NCBI GenBank assembly: GCA_015501055.1
Contig: JADNYV010000757.1
Span: forward strand, 1 to 16,336
DNA: 16,336 bases
Direction of reading: 5' to 3'
Origin: Mucidula mucida
Lineage: Eukaryota > Basidiomycota > Agaricomycetes > Agaricales > Physalacriaceae
The notes beneath the pieces are model-generated. The model was not told where the DNA came from. It ran no database searches and worked only from the letters and a program-made list of their open reading frames with translations. The position numbers and the translations under genes were made by a program. Of the stretch, positions 1 through 8,338 are shown piece after piece; positions within the stretch are counted from its first letter, which is position 1; every line of letters begins with the position of its first letter.

Positions 1-78
1 CCGTTGGTTGATAAGACAAGGCCCCCGATAAGATATGATAAGATGTGTGAAAATGTGAAAATATGGCGATTCATAACA
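1..78 (-). repeat. 3' LTR of the chromovirus, 5'-most 78 bp only
   Basis: Aligns with 5960-6032 over its whole length, with short length differences at runs and one C/T difference near the end. On the minus strand it starts TGTTATGAATC directly after a polypurine tract, as expected for the start of U3. The rest of this LTR lies left of the window. Confidence 0.9.
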
Positions 79-92
79 TCACCCCCTCCTTA
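79..92 (-). other. Polypurine tract (plus-strand primer site)
   Basis: On the minus strand this reads TAAGGAGGGGGTGA and abuts the TGTTATG start of the 3' LTR. A purine run directly next to the 3' LTR is the expected primer for second-strand DNA synthesis in LTR retrotransposons. Its position fixes the LTR boundary at 78. Confidence 0.8.
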
Positions 93-152
93 AGGCGCAA
101 GTTCCATTCTGCGCCAGAGTCGCTCCATGAGGGCGCAGAGGGTAGCGTGACG

Positions 153-1650
153 TCAAGGGGTTCGGTAGGCGGTGGCATGGGTCGGAATAATGTGATGGAA
201 ATTGCGACATGGGGACTTCAATGCGAGCAAGCGCGGGTGGCTTGGCTTGTTCGGTATATTGTGGTGGAAATCGCTGATAGCTTCGTCGGCATTTTGAGAT
301 TGCATGCCGGTTCCCATGTCTGCTCGTGTGTGCCATAACCCTTCCAGTGAACCTTGTATTGAAAACCCCCGCGGTACTTCCGGGAATTAACCACTTTCTC
401 AACCTCCCATTCCGGTTCGGCTCCTTCCAGCACAGGTGGTGGACGCGTGTCTCGGGGTTGCGTCGGAAATTGGGCTCGTGGTAAGGCGTCAACAGGGCCT
501 CATTGAACACGGGATGGATGCTTTTCCACGTGTGAGGAATCTGGAGCTTGTAAGAGCTCGTCCCGACTTTCTTGATCACTTTGAACGGCCCGAAGTTTGT
601 CATCGAGCTTCTTCATTGGTCGGTCCGTGCTGAGATTCGTCCCTTCCAGCCATACTTTGTCGCCTTCCTTGTACTCTACTGCCTCTGTCCGCTTCCTGTC
701 ATAAAACCGTTTCATGTCCTCTTTGCCATCTTCAATGCTGACCCCACTTCGTCCCATGTTTTCCTCATGCCGTCGGCAAACTCCTGCGCAGTCTCATTTC
801 TCGATGCCGTTTTCGGAGCGGTGCCTTTGTAGGGTGTCTGCCCATGTCTGCGAAGAACGGAGTGACTTTGGTTGCCGAGTGTACCCGATCGTTGTAAACA
901 AATTCGGCAGAGGGTAGCCATTCGTGCCAGTCGTTCTGATGGTAGTTGAAATAACCGTAAGAAATGTTCTATCTCTTGGTTCACCGTTCCGTCTGCCCAT
1001 TTGCCTGTGGATGATACGCCGTCGTGAAGTTCCCTTCAATGCCCAACAGCCGGTACAAACTCCTTCATAAAACGCGAGTGATATTGTGGACCGCGATCAT
1101 GTATCATCTGTCGTGGCATCCCATGTATGGGGAAAATGCGATCGCGGTAAATGCGGGCCATGCCTTCTGACGTCAGAGTGGTGTGTGTTGGTATGATGTG
1201 TAATCGCTTTGTGAAATGGTCCACAAACGTGCTGATCGTGTTGTATCCTCCTGATTCCGGCAGCTCTCCAATCATGTCCGTCCCTACTATCTCCCATGGC
1301 TCGCTTGGCACATCAATAGGATGAAGAGGTGCAGCCGGCTTCGTGCGATGTGACTTTGTGACCTGGCATTTTTGACACCCTTCTATGTATTCACGGACGT
1401 CTCGGCTGATTCCTGGCCACCAATAGGTACGTGTGATCAGCTCGAGGGTCTTGTATCGTCCGGGATGCCCTGCAAGCTGTGCGTCGTGATGCATTCCAAT
1501 AACTTTTCCCCGCAATTCCTTGTCCTTCGGTATGTAAATACGATCTTTCCACATAATAAGTCCATTTTCCTTCTCTTCCCATCCTTTTCGTTGTTTTCTA
1601 ATGCTTTTTGTACGTATCTGTCTTTGTTTCCTTTTCTTTGTTTGATTTTG
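153..1650 (-). pseudogene. Gypsy pol, 3' part: integrase plus C-terminal chromodomain (frame broken)
   Basis: Integrase inserts the cDNA into host DNA. The N-terminal HHCC zinc module is visible (GHPGRYKTLELI..., then CQKC near 1430-1380). The catalytic core has its first Asp in IVGTDMIGELPE, the second in MIHDRGPQYHS, and the Glu in GQTER-NQEIE near 985. The tail carries GDKVWLEG, then a chromodomain from about 412 (EWEVEKVVNSRKYRGGFQYK, VHWKGYGTHEQTWEPACNLK) and ends at a TGA at 155-153. Frame breaks lie near 1583, 1057, 984, 953, 833, 721, 600, 465 and 293; nearly all are single-base changes in homopolymers. Family residues continue across each break, so the ancestral reading is one continuous pol frame. 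No substitution stop was seen in this part. Confidence 0.9.
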
Positions 1651-3860
1651 TTAAGTAATTCGTCCTCCGGTGGTATCTACTGTATGTAAAGAGAATTGAA
1701 TTTGTGAAATAAAAAACTCCGGCTTGAGCAAAACAATGTTTTCGTTATCTTTTTCCCCCTTCTCAAGGCCTGTCATCCTTGACAAGGCATCAGCTTTCCC
1801 CATTGTCTTGCCCGGCTTGTGAATCATCTGTATGTCATACTCCGCCAACTCCGTAACCCATCTCGCCTGCCTCCGATTCAACTTCTGTGGCTTCCGAAAG
1901 TACTGGAGGTTTTGATGATTGGTAAACACCTCCACCGTTTCCTTTGCTCCAAGGAGATATTGCCTCCAGTCGTCAATTGAGTCCATAATAGCCATCATCT
2001 CTTTGTCATAGATCTCATAATTGCGCTCTACTTCGTTCAGCGCGCGAGACCGAAAGGCCACTGGTCTCCATTTTCCGTCAACCAACTGGGAAAGAACCGC
2101 CCCGTTCGCATAGTTTGAGGAGTCTGCCTCGACTCGAAACTTGCCGTCATCGCGTGGTACAATCAGAACGGGTTCTTCCGTCATCCTCGCTTCAACTCCT
2201 CAAACGCCTCGTGCTGCTCCATGCCCCAAACCCACTCGCCCTTCCCGGTTAGCGATGTCAATGGCTTCACTACTCCCACAAATCCCCGGATGAAACGTCG
2301 GTAGAAGTTGCAGAAGCCCAGGAATGACTGTACTTCCTTCTTCTTCGTTGGCTCCTTCCATTCCTTCACTCGGCCACTTTTGCCGGATTCATCTTCACTT
2401 CTCCTCCTCCAACAATAACTCCCAAGTAATCTACAGTATGTGCCTCAAAACTACATTTCTCGGGTTTTAAATACAACTTATTTACTCATAATATTCCAAT
2501 ACCTTTCGTACAATGTGTCTGTGCTCCTCCAATGTGTTTGTAAAGATAAGTATGTCGTCTAAGTATACTATAACATGTCCTCATCAATCAACTCCTTCAG
2601 AATGTGATTCATGAACGATTGGAACGTCGCCGGCGAGTTTGTAAGTCCGAAGAACATGACTGAGGGCTCGAACAGGCCTCGGTTTGTTCTAAACACCGCT
2701 TTCCACTCATCACCTTCTTGATCCGGATGTTATTGTAACCCCATCGGACATCCATCTTTGTGAAAACCTTTGCTCCCTTCAACTTGTCGATAAGCTCCTG
2801 AATCAACGGCAAGGGATATCGGTTCTTGATTGTCATGTCGTTCAACTTCCAATAATCCTGTACTGGCCGAAGGCTTCCATCCTTCTTTTTGACAAAGAAG
2901 AAGGGTGATGCCATAGGTGAAATTGATGGCCGTATGCGTCCCGTGCGTATGTTTTCCTCCAAGAACTCGTCTAATGCCTTCTGCTCGGATGGACTAAGGG
3001 GATAGACCTTGCAGTCAACCGGTTTGGAACCAGGCGTAAGTTCTATCGCATGATCCCAGGGTCTTCGCTCCGGTAGCTTGTCAAAGTCCGCCTTGCTAAA
3101 TACATCGGAGAATTCCTCAATGTAAGGTGCATCAGCGGATGAAGGCTGTTGTGATCTCAGCTTTTCACCGCTTTTGCAATAGTTGTCCCAGTCCATCCAG
3201 AACAAATGCTCTCCCTCTTCCAACTTCTCTTCTACATCTTCTCCTTCATCTTCCGGCAAGTTATACTCGGGTAGGTAGCCGCAACGGTCTGGGCATCGAT
3301 CAAAAGTCAACGTGGATTCCGTCCAGTTGATCGTGGGGTTGTGATATCGTAACCAATCTAGCCCCAAAAAGATGCTTGTTTTGCCAAGATTGGTGACGGC
3401 CAACTCGATCTTTTCGGCGTGATCACCGATCTTCATCCGGACCTCCACAAAACCTTCGATTGCCCTCCCTTGTTTAGGGTTCCATCCGCATTGTAGACAG
3501 GGAGCTTGACCGGTAACTCCTTGATCGGGAGTCCGTTCTTCTCGACAATTCTTTATTGACGCAAGAACCCGTTGCTCCGCTGTCAAGAAGGGCACTCGTT
3601 TCCCATTCAGAGCCTGTGTGTACGCTCTCTATGGTTACTCGGAGTTTCATGTCCTGCCCCTTTGTTCCCCGGATGTACTTCCTCGACTTTTTCAACTCCG
3701 TCACAACTTCCACCGCAGCTTCCTTTGTCAACGCTCTGATCCCATCACCTTCTCTTCCGTCGCTTCTCTCTCTCTCCGCTCCGGCATCCATGCTCTCAAA
3801 ATTCCCACTGCTCTCGACACTTCGTCCTCTCTTAGCCGTTGTGCGATCCACTCGGGCGTA
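1651..3860 (-). pseudogene. Gypsy pol, 5' part: protease, reverse transcriptase, RNase H (frame broken)
   Basis: Protease: retropepsin motif [14 protein letters not shown], with DSGA at 3584-3573. Reverse transcriptase: [14 protein letters not shown], the first catalytic Asp in [28 protein letters not shown], and the YLDD box at 2565-2554 (VYLDDILIF), followed by FLGFCNFYRRFI. RNase H: FRVEADSSNYANGAVLSQ, ALNEVERNYEIYDKEMMAI, then VEVFTNHQNLQYF, where the family has FTDH. The third catalytic Asp is therefore Asn here, a GAT-to-AAT change at a former CpG. Frame breaks at about 3546, 3467, 2717, 2574, 2494, 2371 and 2185 are single-base homopolymer losses. A true substitution stop (TGA, probably from CGA) lies at 2488-2486. 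With the Asn and the stop, this copy is probably non-autonomous whatever the read quality. Confidence 0.92.
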
Positions 3861-3994
3861 TTTGGCTCAAATCTTTCTTTCGCAGGTTTTGTGGTGAAGT
3901 GTCGATGATATTTTAGATGTTTCAGTACCCGTACTGTAAATAAATTCTGCATCTGACGACCCTTCCCTTGATGACTGCTCCGGCAGGACTGCGT

Positions 3995-4922
3995 CTACTG
4001 CGGGAGCTTCGCAAAACCCAACTCTTCGGCCAACTTCTTCTTCTCCTCGTCGTTCATTTCGGTCCATAGCCCCCGAATCGTCTGGGGTCGACCCTTCTTT
4101 GGACAGAACCTGCTGACATGGCCGTGTTCGCCACAGCTGAAGCAAAGTCCGCTTTGACGTGCGTTGTCGATGTCCATCGGCCTGCCGGTCCTCCATAGGT
4201 AACACCAGTGGCATCTCGTTGTGTGATCGGCGTCGGGGGTGGGTTCGTAGGATTGGCTCTCGATGTAGCCGCCTGCGGAGCTAGGGGCCGGGACTGCATG
4301 CCGGACCTCTTGCTCGCCGTCCGCCTTCTCCACAGCTGATTGATCTGAATGATCTGTGCCTTCCAATCCTTGTACTTCTCTGGCAACCCGTCTCGGCTGC
4401 CATAGATCTGATCAATAATCTTCTCGTTGACGTTGGTCTCGAGAAGTCGCACGACAAATGCGTCATCCTTCGAATATCCTGCCTGAGTGAGCAGAACCTT
4501 GAACTTCTGGAAGAAATCTTGAGCGGTGTCTTGCCCCTGGCGCAACCGCTCGATCTGATCTTGTGCGTCTCGCGCGAGGTTGGAATTCACAAATCGTTCC
4601 TTCAAGTCTTCCTTGAACTCCGTCCAAGAGACTGTCCATTCCTCTTCTTCCTCATCGAAGTTCTGATCCGTGTAGTTCTAGACCCATGCATCGACGTGGT
4701 CTCCTCGGATGTAGGAGAGAACAACATTGATCCTTTCGGAGTCAGATGTGAGGTTGTTCTTCTTGTCGCGGATGTATGTGAACATTAATCGCCACCAGCT
4801 CTTGTACTTGGCCTTGTCCCGTCATAGTCATAAGGCTTGTTGACAAGGGATCAACCTTTGGGTTTGACATCAGCGTGATGAGCGGGTGTGTGAGGAGCGG
4901 TTTCAGGTGCTTCATTGGACAT
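3995..4922 (-). pseudogene. Gypsy gag (capsid and CCHC nucleocapsid), broken
   Basis: Gag forms the virus-like particle that packages the element RNA. The first ATG (4922-4920) opens MSNEAPETAPHTPAHHADVK. A retrotransposon-gag core follows (WWRLMFTYIRDKKNN, INVVLSYIRGDHVDAW, FVNSNLARDAQDQIERLRQG, TAQDFFQKFKVLLTQAGYSK). A zinc knuckle CFSCGEHGHVSRFC (CX2CX4HX4C) lies at 4144-4103. Damage: TGA at 4853-4851 (probably CGA before) and TAG at 4680-4678 (probably CAG before) are substitution stops. Frame breaks at about 4818 and 4181 are one-base losses in G runs. A TAG at 3997-3995 closes this frame; whether it is the real gag end or another lesion before the protease is unclear, since the linker 3860-3995 is not recognisable in one frame. 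Confidence 0.85.
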
Positions 4923-5116
4923 GATGAATCGGGGTTATAGGATCGGAGAGTGAAAGGGTGAAACTGGGGATATGGGAGATGCGGATTTTGATGAAACGGG
5001 TGAGGGAATAGAGGTTTGGATAAATAAGGGGGAATTGCCTAGATCTGAAATAGAATCCAGGACTTGGTAGGGTGGGGAATGATGTGTATCGTAAGATAAG
5101 TAAAGTAGGTAGGTAT
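4923..5116 (-). other. Retrotransposon 5' leader between LTR and gag
   Basis: This stretch between gag and the estimated LTR boundary is rich in pyrimidines on the minus strand and carries no reading frame. A primer-binding site would be expected at its LTR-proximal end, but I could not recognise a TGG-starting match to a tRNA 3' end. The boundary at 5116/5117 is itself an estimate. Confidence 0.45.
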
Positions 5117-6032
5117 TGTAACTGTCTACGCTATTTTACCGACTACTGACTATGTATCTACGGAGCCCAAGAGCTCATCACAAGTTTGCAATTGCCCAGC
5201 CGACGTCCCTCTGGTGTGAGGTAAGCCAAAGTTTTCCTGGGAATGGGGATTGACCCGTAAACAGCGCCCACTGAAGTGCAACTGCCAAAAGTTTGTTCTC
5301 GTGAGAGCGGCTACTTCCAGCACCCGAGGCAGTTATCTCTAACTGTTAGCCGGCGCTACTGGGACCAATACACACGTTTGCGGACATGCGCTGGGATTAG
5401 GATTCTGTCAATCTGTAAACAGGAAAGAGGATGGGGAAATGTGCGATGATCAAACAGCAAAGTGCTGATCGACGATCAGGGATGTGTGGTAGGTGGTAGA
5501 AAGTAGTTCGATCTTCTGTTAGCACTGACTATAGCCACGAGACTAACCAGGTACCACAGAGAACTTAAAGGAAAGTGTTCGTGTTCGTAAGACTAGGCTA
5601 GGCCAGGTGTATAAACGAGATCGGAACTAAAGTACAATGATACTACACTACTGCTTATATACTAGTAAGTCTGTGTTTGGACTCCTTGTCCATACGCGTT
5701 TCCACTAGGGATGCTCCACGCCCTTGACCCAGTGTTGTATGCTACTAGTCCGTGAAACCATTAAATACGAGTGGTAACTGCATGTAAGTAATAATACTGA
5801 AACGACCATGTGTGCTACGAGTGTCGGTGGTGTTACAATAGGAAGTTCATAAGGTATCGGCATGTATGATGTCATCCATGTGTTGGACTGTGTTCGACAT
5901 AAGTACGGCTTCGGTAATGAAAAGGGTATGATCGGTGACGAAACAGATGATGAAACAGTCCGTTGGTTGATAAGACAAGCCCCCGATAAGATATGATAAG
6001 ATTGAAATGTGAAAATATGGTGATTCATAACA
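5117..6032 (-). repeat. 5' LTR of the chromovirus (left boundary estimated)
   Basis: The right boundary at 6032 is firm: the terminal 73 bp match positions 1-78. The left boundary is inferred from the short inverted terminus, tgtaac at 5117 against ataaca at 6027-6032, giving a TG...CA element of about 916 bp. The other LTR cannot confirm it because only 78 bp lie in the window. No coding frame of interest is present. A TATA-type promoter motif lies inside. Confidence 0.6.
5654..5661 (-). promoter_or_regulatory. TATA box candidate of the chromovirus LTR promoter
   Basis: The minus strand reads TATATAAG, about 370 bp inside the LTR from its U3 end. This is a plausible position for the U3 promoter that drives the genomic RNA; transcription would start about 30 bp further left. 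Inferred from motif and position only. Confidence 0.4.
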
Positions 6033-6039
6033 GCTCAGC

Positions 6040-6935
6040 CTTTGGGACAAGATAATCTCCAACTGAGGCTCTCAGTTTGCCAGCAAGGTTATGCAGGCTA
6101 TCCACGCTAAGCTTGGCATCACCTCTGCGCTTAGTATGGCTTATCATCCCAGACAAACAGCAAAATCAAGTGCTACAACCAGGAACTTAAGCAGTACCTA
6201 TGCATCTTTTGCAACTACCAACAAGATGATTGGGTCAAGCACCTGCCGTACGCCAAATTCTCCCATAATACCTATGTTCTCTCTGCCACAGACAAATCCC
6301 CCTTCAAAATCCTTCACAGGTATTAGTTGTGCTTCTTTCCCCCACTAAACCCACATTCAATATTTTCTCCGTTGAGGAACAACTCACTAATCTTTAGCAC
6401 CTGCACAATAAGGTTCAAATGAGCCTCACTACAGCGGCAGAAGTAATAAAAAGGAACAACAAAGATGGCACAGAGAAGGGCATTATGTTCAAGATTGGAG
6501 ACAAGATGCTATTAGATGCAAGAATTTAAAAACGACACGACCCAAAGCTAAGCTTTCTGATAAGTGATATAAGCCATTCAAGATCATTGATGTACTTGGC
6601 TCAGTAACCTATTGCCTTAAGTTACTACCAAAGTGGCACATTCCCCCAGTCTTCCACACATTCCTACTTGCCCCGTACATTGAGACCCTGCTCACAATCC
6701 TAACTTCCTGGGAGACCCCCAAACCTACTGGATGCTGATGAGGAGTACGACATGGAGGAGATCCTTAACTTATGGCTGACTTGTAATAAGCGGGGCGTGG
6801 AGTACCTGGTGAAGTGGTTGGACTATTCAAGCTCTGAGAATATGTGGGAGCTGGTGTTGAGACTGACAAAAGTTTTAGATAAGATAGCTGACTTTCATAA
6901 GGCACACCCAAAGGTGTACAAAAAGCCACTCTCTT
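6040..6935 (+). pseudogene. Gypsy integrase C-terminal half and chromodomain (degenerate)
   Basis: Reading with frame changes: SLWDKIIS then RGSQFASKVMQAI (second catalytic Asp region; the DRG Asp codon is followed by a TGA that looks like a former CGA), LGITSALSMAYHP, NQELKQYLCIFCNYQQDDW (catalytic Glu in NQEL), HLPYAKFSHNTYVLSATDKS, FKIGDKMLLDA, then a chromodomain from about 6750: EEILNLWLTCNKRGVEYLVK followed by WLDYSSSENMWEL and DKIADFHKAHP. Several in-frame stops and frameshifts lie between 6340 and 6750. It cannot encode a working integrase. This is a clear homologue of the Tf2-type pol C-terminus common in Agaricomycete genomes. Confidence 0.85.
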
Positions 6936-7008
6936 GTCTACAAGGCCTCGGTATCTCGATTGGGATATCTGGGCAGGGACTTCTGCGCTTCAGGCGCAAG
7001 TGCAGCCT

Positions 7009-7018
7009 AAAAAGGGGG
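7009..7018 (+). other. Polypurine tract of the older Gypsy element
   Basis: The run aaaaaggggg lies about 80 bp after the chromodomain and directly before the probable LTR start. Its position relative to pol is as expected for the plus-strand primer site. Confidence 0.65.
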
Positions 7019-7021
7019 TAT

Positions 7022-7608
7022 TATCATGAATTGCCTCTATTCTGTTGCCCCATCTCGGTCCACCTTGTCATTGCATCAACACCACATCTTCCATCAACAC
7101 CACACTCTTCCATCATCACATATCATACGCTCCGGGTCCGGTCTGCACTGCCTTGGCCCAGGCCTATCCAGGTATAGCCATCAGCATAGCCTGTCACCTG
7201 TCCATCACCCCATGATGCAATCCACACTGCCTCTTGTTTAACTTTGAAGCCATTCTATTATTTACACAGCCACGACTCTTTATATATATATCACGGCCTT
7301 TCTAGGTAGATTCCTCAGTTTGTCAACTTTGTCTCTACCACTGTTTGGTAGCCCCTGCACTGTATTGAGCCTGACCTGCTCCTACCTCACCTATTATCAT
7401 CTTTGCCTCCTGTCTCCATTGTTCTTCCGTCTTTGTGCAACTTGGGTGGTTGTTTGGTTTACGCCGGACTCTGTCCTTGACATCAACTGGAAGTATCCAT
7501 TCCCTCCATCTAGACACAGCCACATAAGATATGTGCCACATTTTTGCATTAGAGCACCCCATATCCTATCTTAGAACCCATTGATTACTTACTATCAATT
7601 CTGGTATA
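7022..7608 (+). repeat. Probable 3' LTR of the older Gypsy element
   Basis: It starts just after the polypurine tract with tatcatgaattg and may end near caattctggtata at 7596-7608. These termini are imperfect inverted repeats (TATCATGAATTG against TATACCAGAATTG), consistent with a decayed TG...CA pair. An alternating TA run at about 7280-7291 could be the old LTR TATA box. No second copy is in the window, so the right boundary is tentative. Short open frames in it are not gene-like. Confidence 0.5.
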
Positions 7609-8338
7609 TTTAATGGCAATTTTTTACCCCACTTATTTGGGCAGACCTTAGTTGGTCTGCTTTTTGATCATATAATCTAACCTAATCAAGAACCTTACCC
7701 GCACCCTAGAGGAGCTTTATTCATTGGGATATACTTTAATCATATGATTATACCTACCTATATAATTTGGCAGGTGCCCCAAAACTAATTAATGGCTCTA
7801 CAAGTGGTCTTCAGTTAGAGTAATTAATGTGGTACCTTTCCCTGCTGTGTCAGGTCTGAATTAGTTATGGGTACAGTGTCATCCTATATAGTCTTCATAA
7901 CTACTATATTGAAAGTCTAAAGATAGTGTTTTTTACGGCAAATTAAAGTAATGGGCTCTTTATGCAGGTTGTTGTTCTTTTCAGCTTTTTCTATGGCCAT
8001 GAATGTTGCCTAAAGATTGCAAAAAGACTTCAAAGTCCTAAAAAAGAAAGACCTATCCCCTGAAACCTTTGCTTCTCTGTTTAGCAAGGAGCCAATAAAT
8101 GCAGGGCTAAGAAACAAGTATGTTAGAAATCAATTAGAAACACACTTACATGTAATTTTGATTTATGAACAAATCTCCTTCATAGTTGATTTATGATTTA
8201 TGCAAACATACAGTCAAAACAATACAGTACTACAACAGAACAGGAATCATGTTTTGCTCATTAGCCTCAGGATCTAATGACCAATACCTTCATCCTAGCT
8301 AAGTCTGCTGGTTGAGCTTCTAGACATCAAAACTCAAT
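7609..8338. other. AT-rich intergenic stretch without recognisable gene
   Basis: No frame with recognisable protein, no RNA gene. It is clearly more AT-rich than the housekeeping genes to its right and may hold unrecognised transposon debris. A perfect 7-bp hairpin with a T tail lies at 7641-7665. The variants of gatttatga near 8159-8199 are short local repeats. The right end, just below 8339, must contain the RLI1 3' UTR and cleavage site. Confidence 0.6.
7641..7665 (+). other. Perfect hairpin followed by five T
   Basis: gcagacc and ggtctgc pair perfectly around a six-base loop, followed by ttttt. It looks like a bacterial terminator, but in fungal DNA next to a decayed LTR this has no assigned role; it may be chance. 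Confidence 0.3.

Larger units (their letters stand above)
1..6032 (-). mobile_element. Ty3/Gypsy chromovirus LTR retrotransposon, 3' LTR cut by window edge
   Basis: A near full-length LTR retrotransposon on the minus strand. The first 78 bases recur at 5960-6032 with a few small differences, so they are the matching ends of two LTRs; both end in cataaca (minus strand: TGTTATG). Between them, reading leftward, come gag with a CCHC knuckle, a DSGA protease, reverse transcriptase with YLDD, RNase H, integrase (HHCC and DDE) and a chromodomain. That order is diagnostic of Ty3/Gypsy chromoviruses, whose integrase-chromodomain targets heterochromatin. The element interrupts a second Gypsy element on the opposite strand. 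Target-site duplication cannot be checked, because the left end lies outside the window; the five bases after the right LTR are gctca. The frame is broken in many places, mostly in homopolymers, plus several substitution stops. Confidence 0.93.
6033..7608 (+). mobile_element. Older Ty3/Gypsy chromovirus remnant, split by the minus-strand element
   Basis: The 3' part of a second Gypsy element on the plus strand: integrase core tail, integrase C-terminus, chromodomain, polypurine tract and probable 3' LTR. Its sequence begins abruptly at the right LTR end of the other element, in the middle of the integrase core. The first element therefore inserted into it, and its 5' part should lie left of the window. 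Codons and protein motifs differ clearly from the first element, so it is another family. It has more stops and substitutions, as expected of an older copy. Confidence 0.85.

Noticed and set aside
1650..3600. Programmed frameshifting in pol
   Set aside because: There are too many breaks, at many different runs, and the same kind occurs in the housekeeping genes; no single slippery site with a downstream structure stands out.
1..5116. Several overlapping frames treated as separate genes (pieces of gag, pol and opposite-strand frames of 60-180 codons)
   Set aside because: They are fragments of one gag-pol reading interrupted by one-base breaks, or shadows on the other strand with no family resemblance.
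5140..5400. Possible tRNA or tRNA-derived SINE on the minus strand inside the LTR (ggtcccagtagcgccggctaac...)
   Set aside because: It resembles a tRNA 5' part, but no T-arm, no consistent anticodon stem and no matching acceptor 3' strand can be drawn.
7320..7574. Opposing open frames in the probable LTR
   Set aside because: No recognisable domain, biased composition, and located inside a probable LTR.
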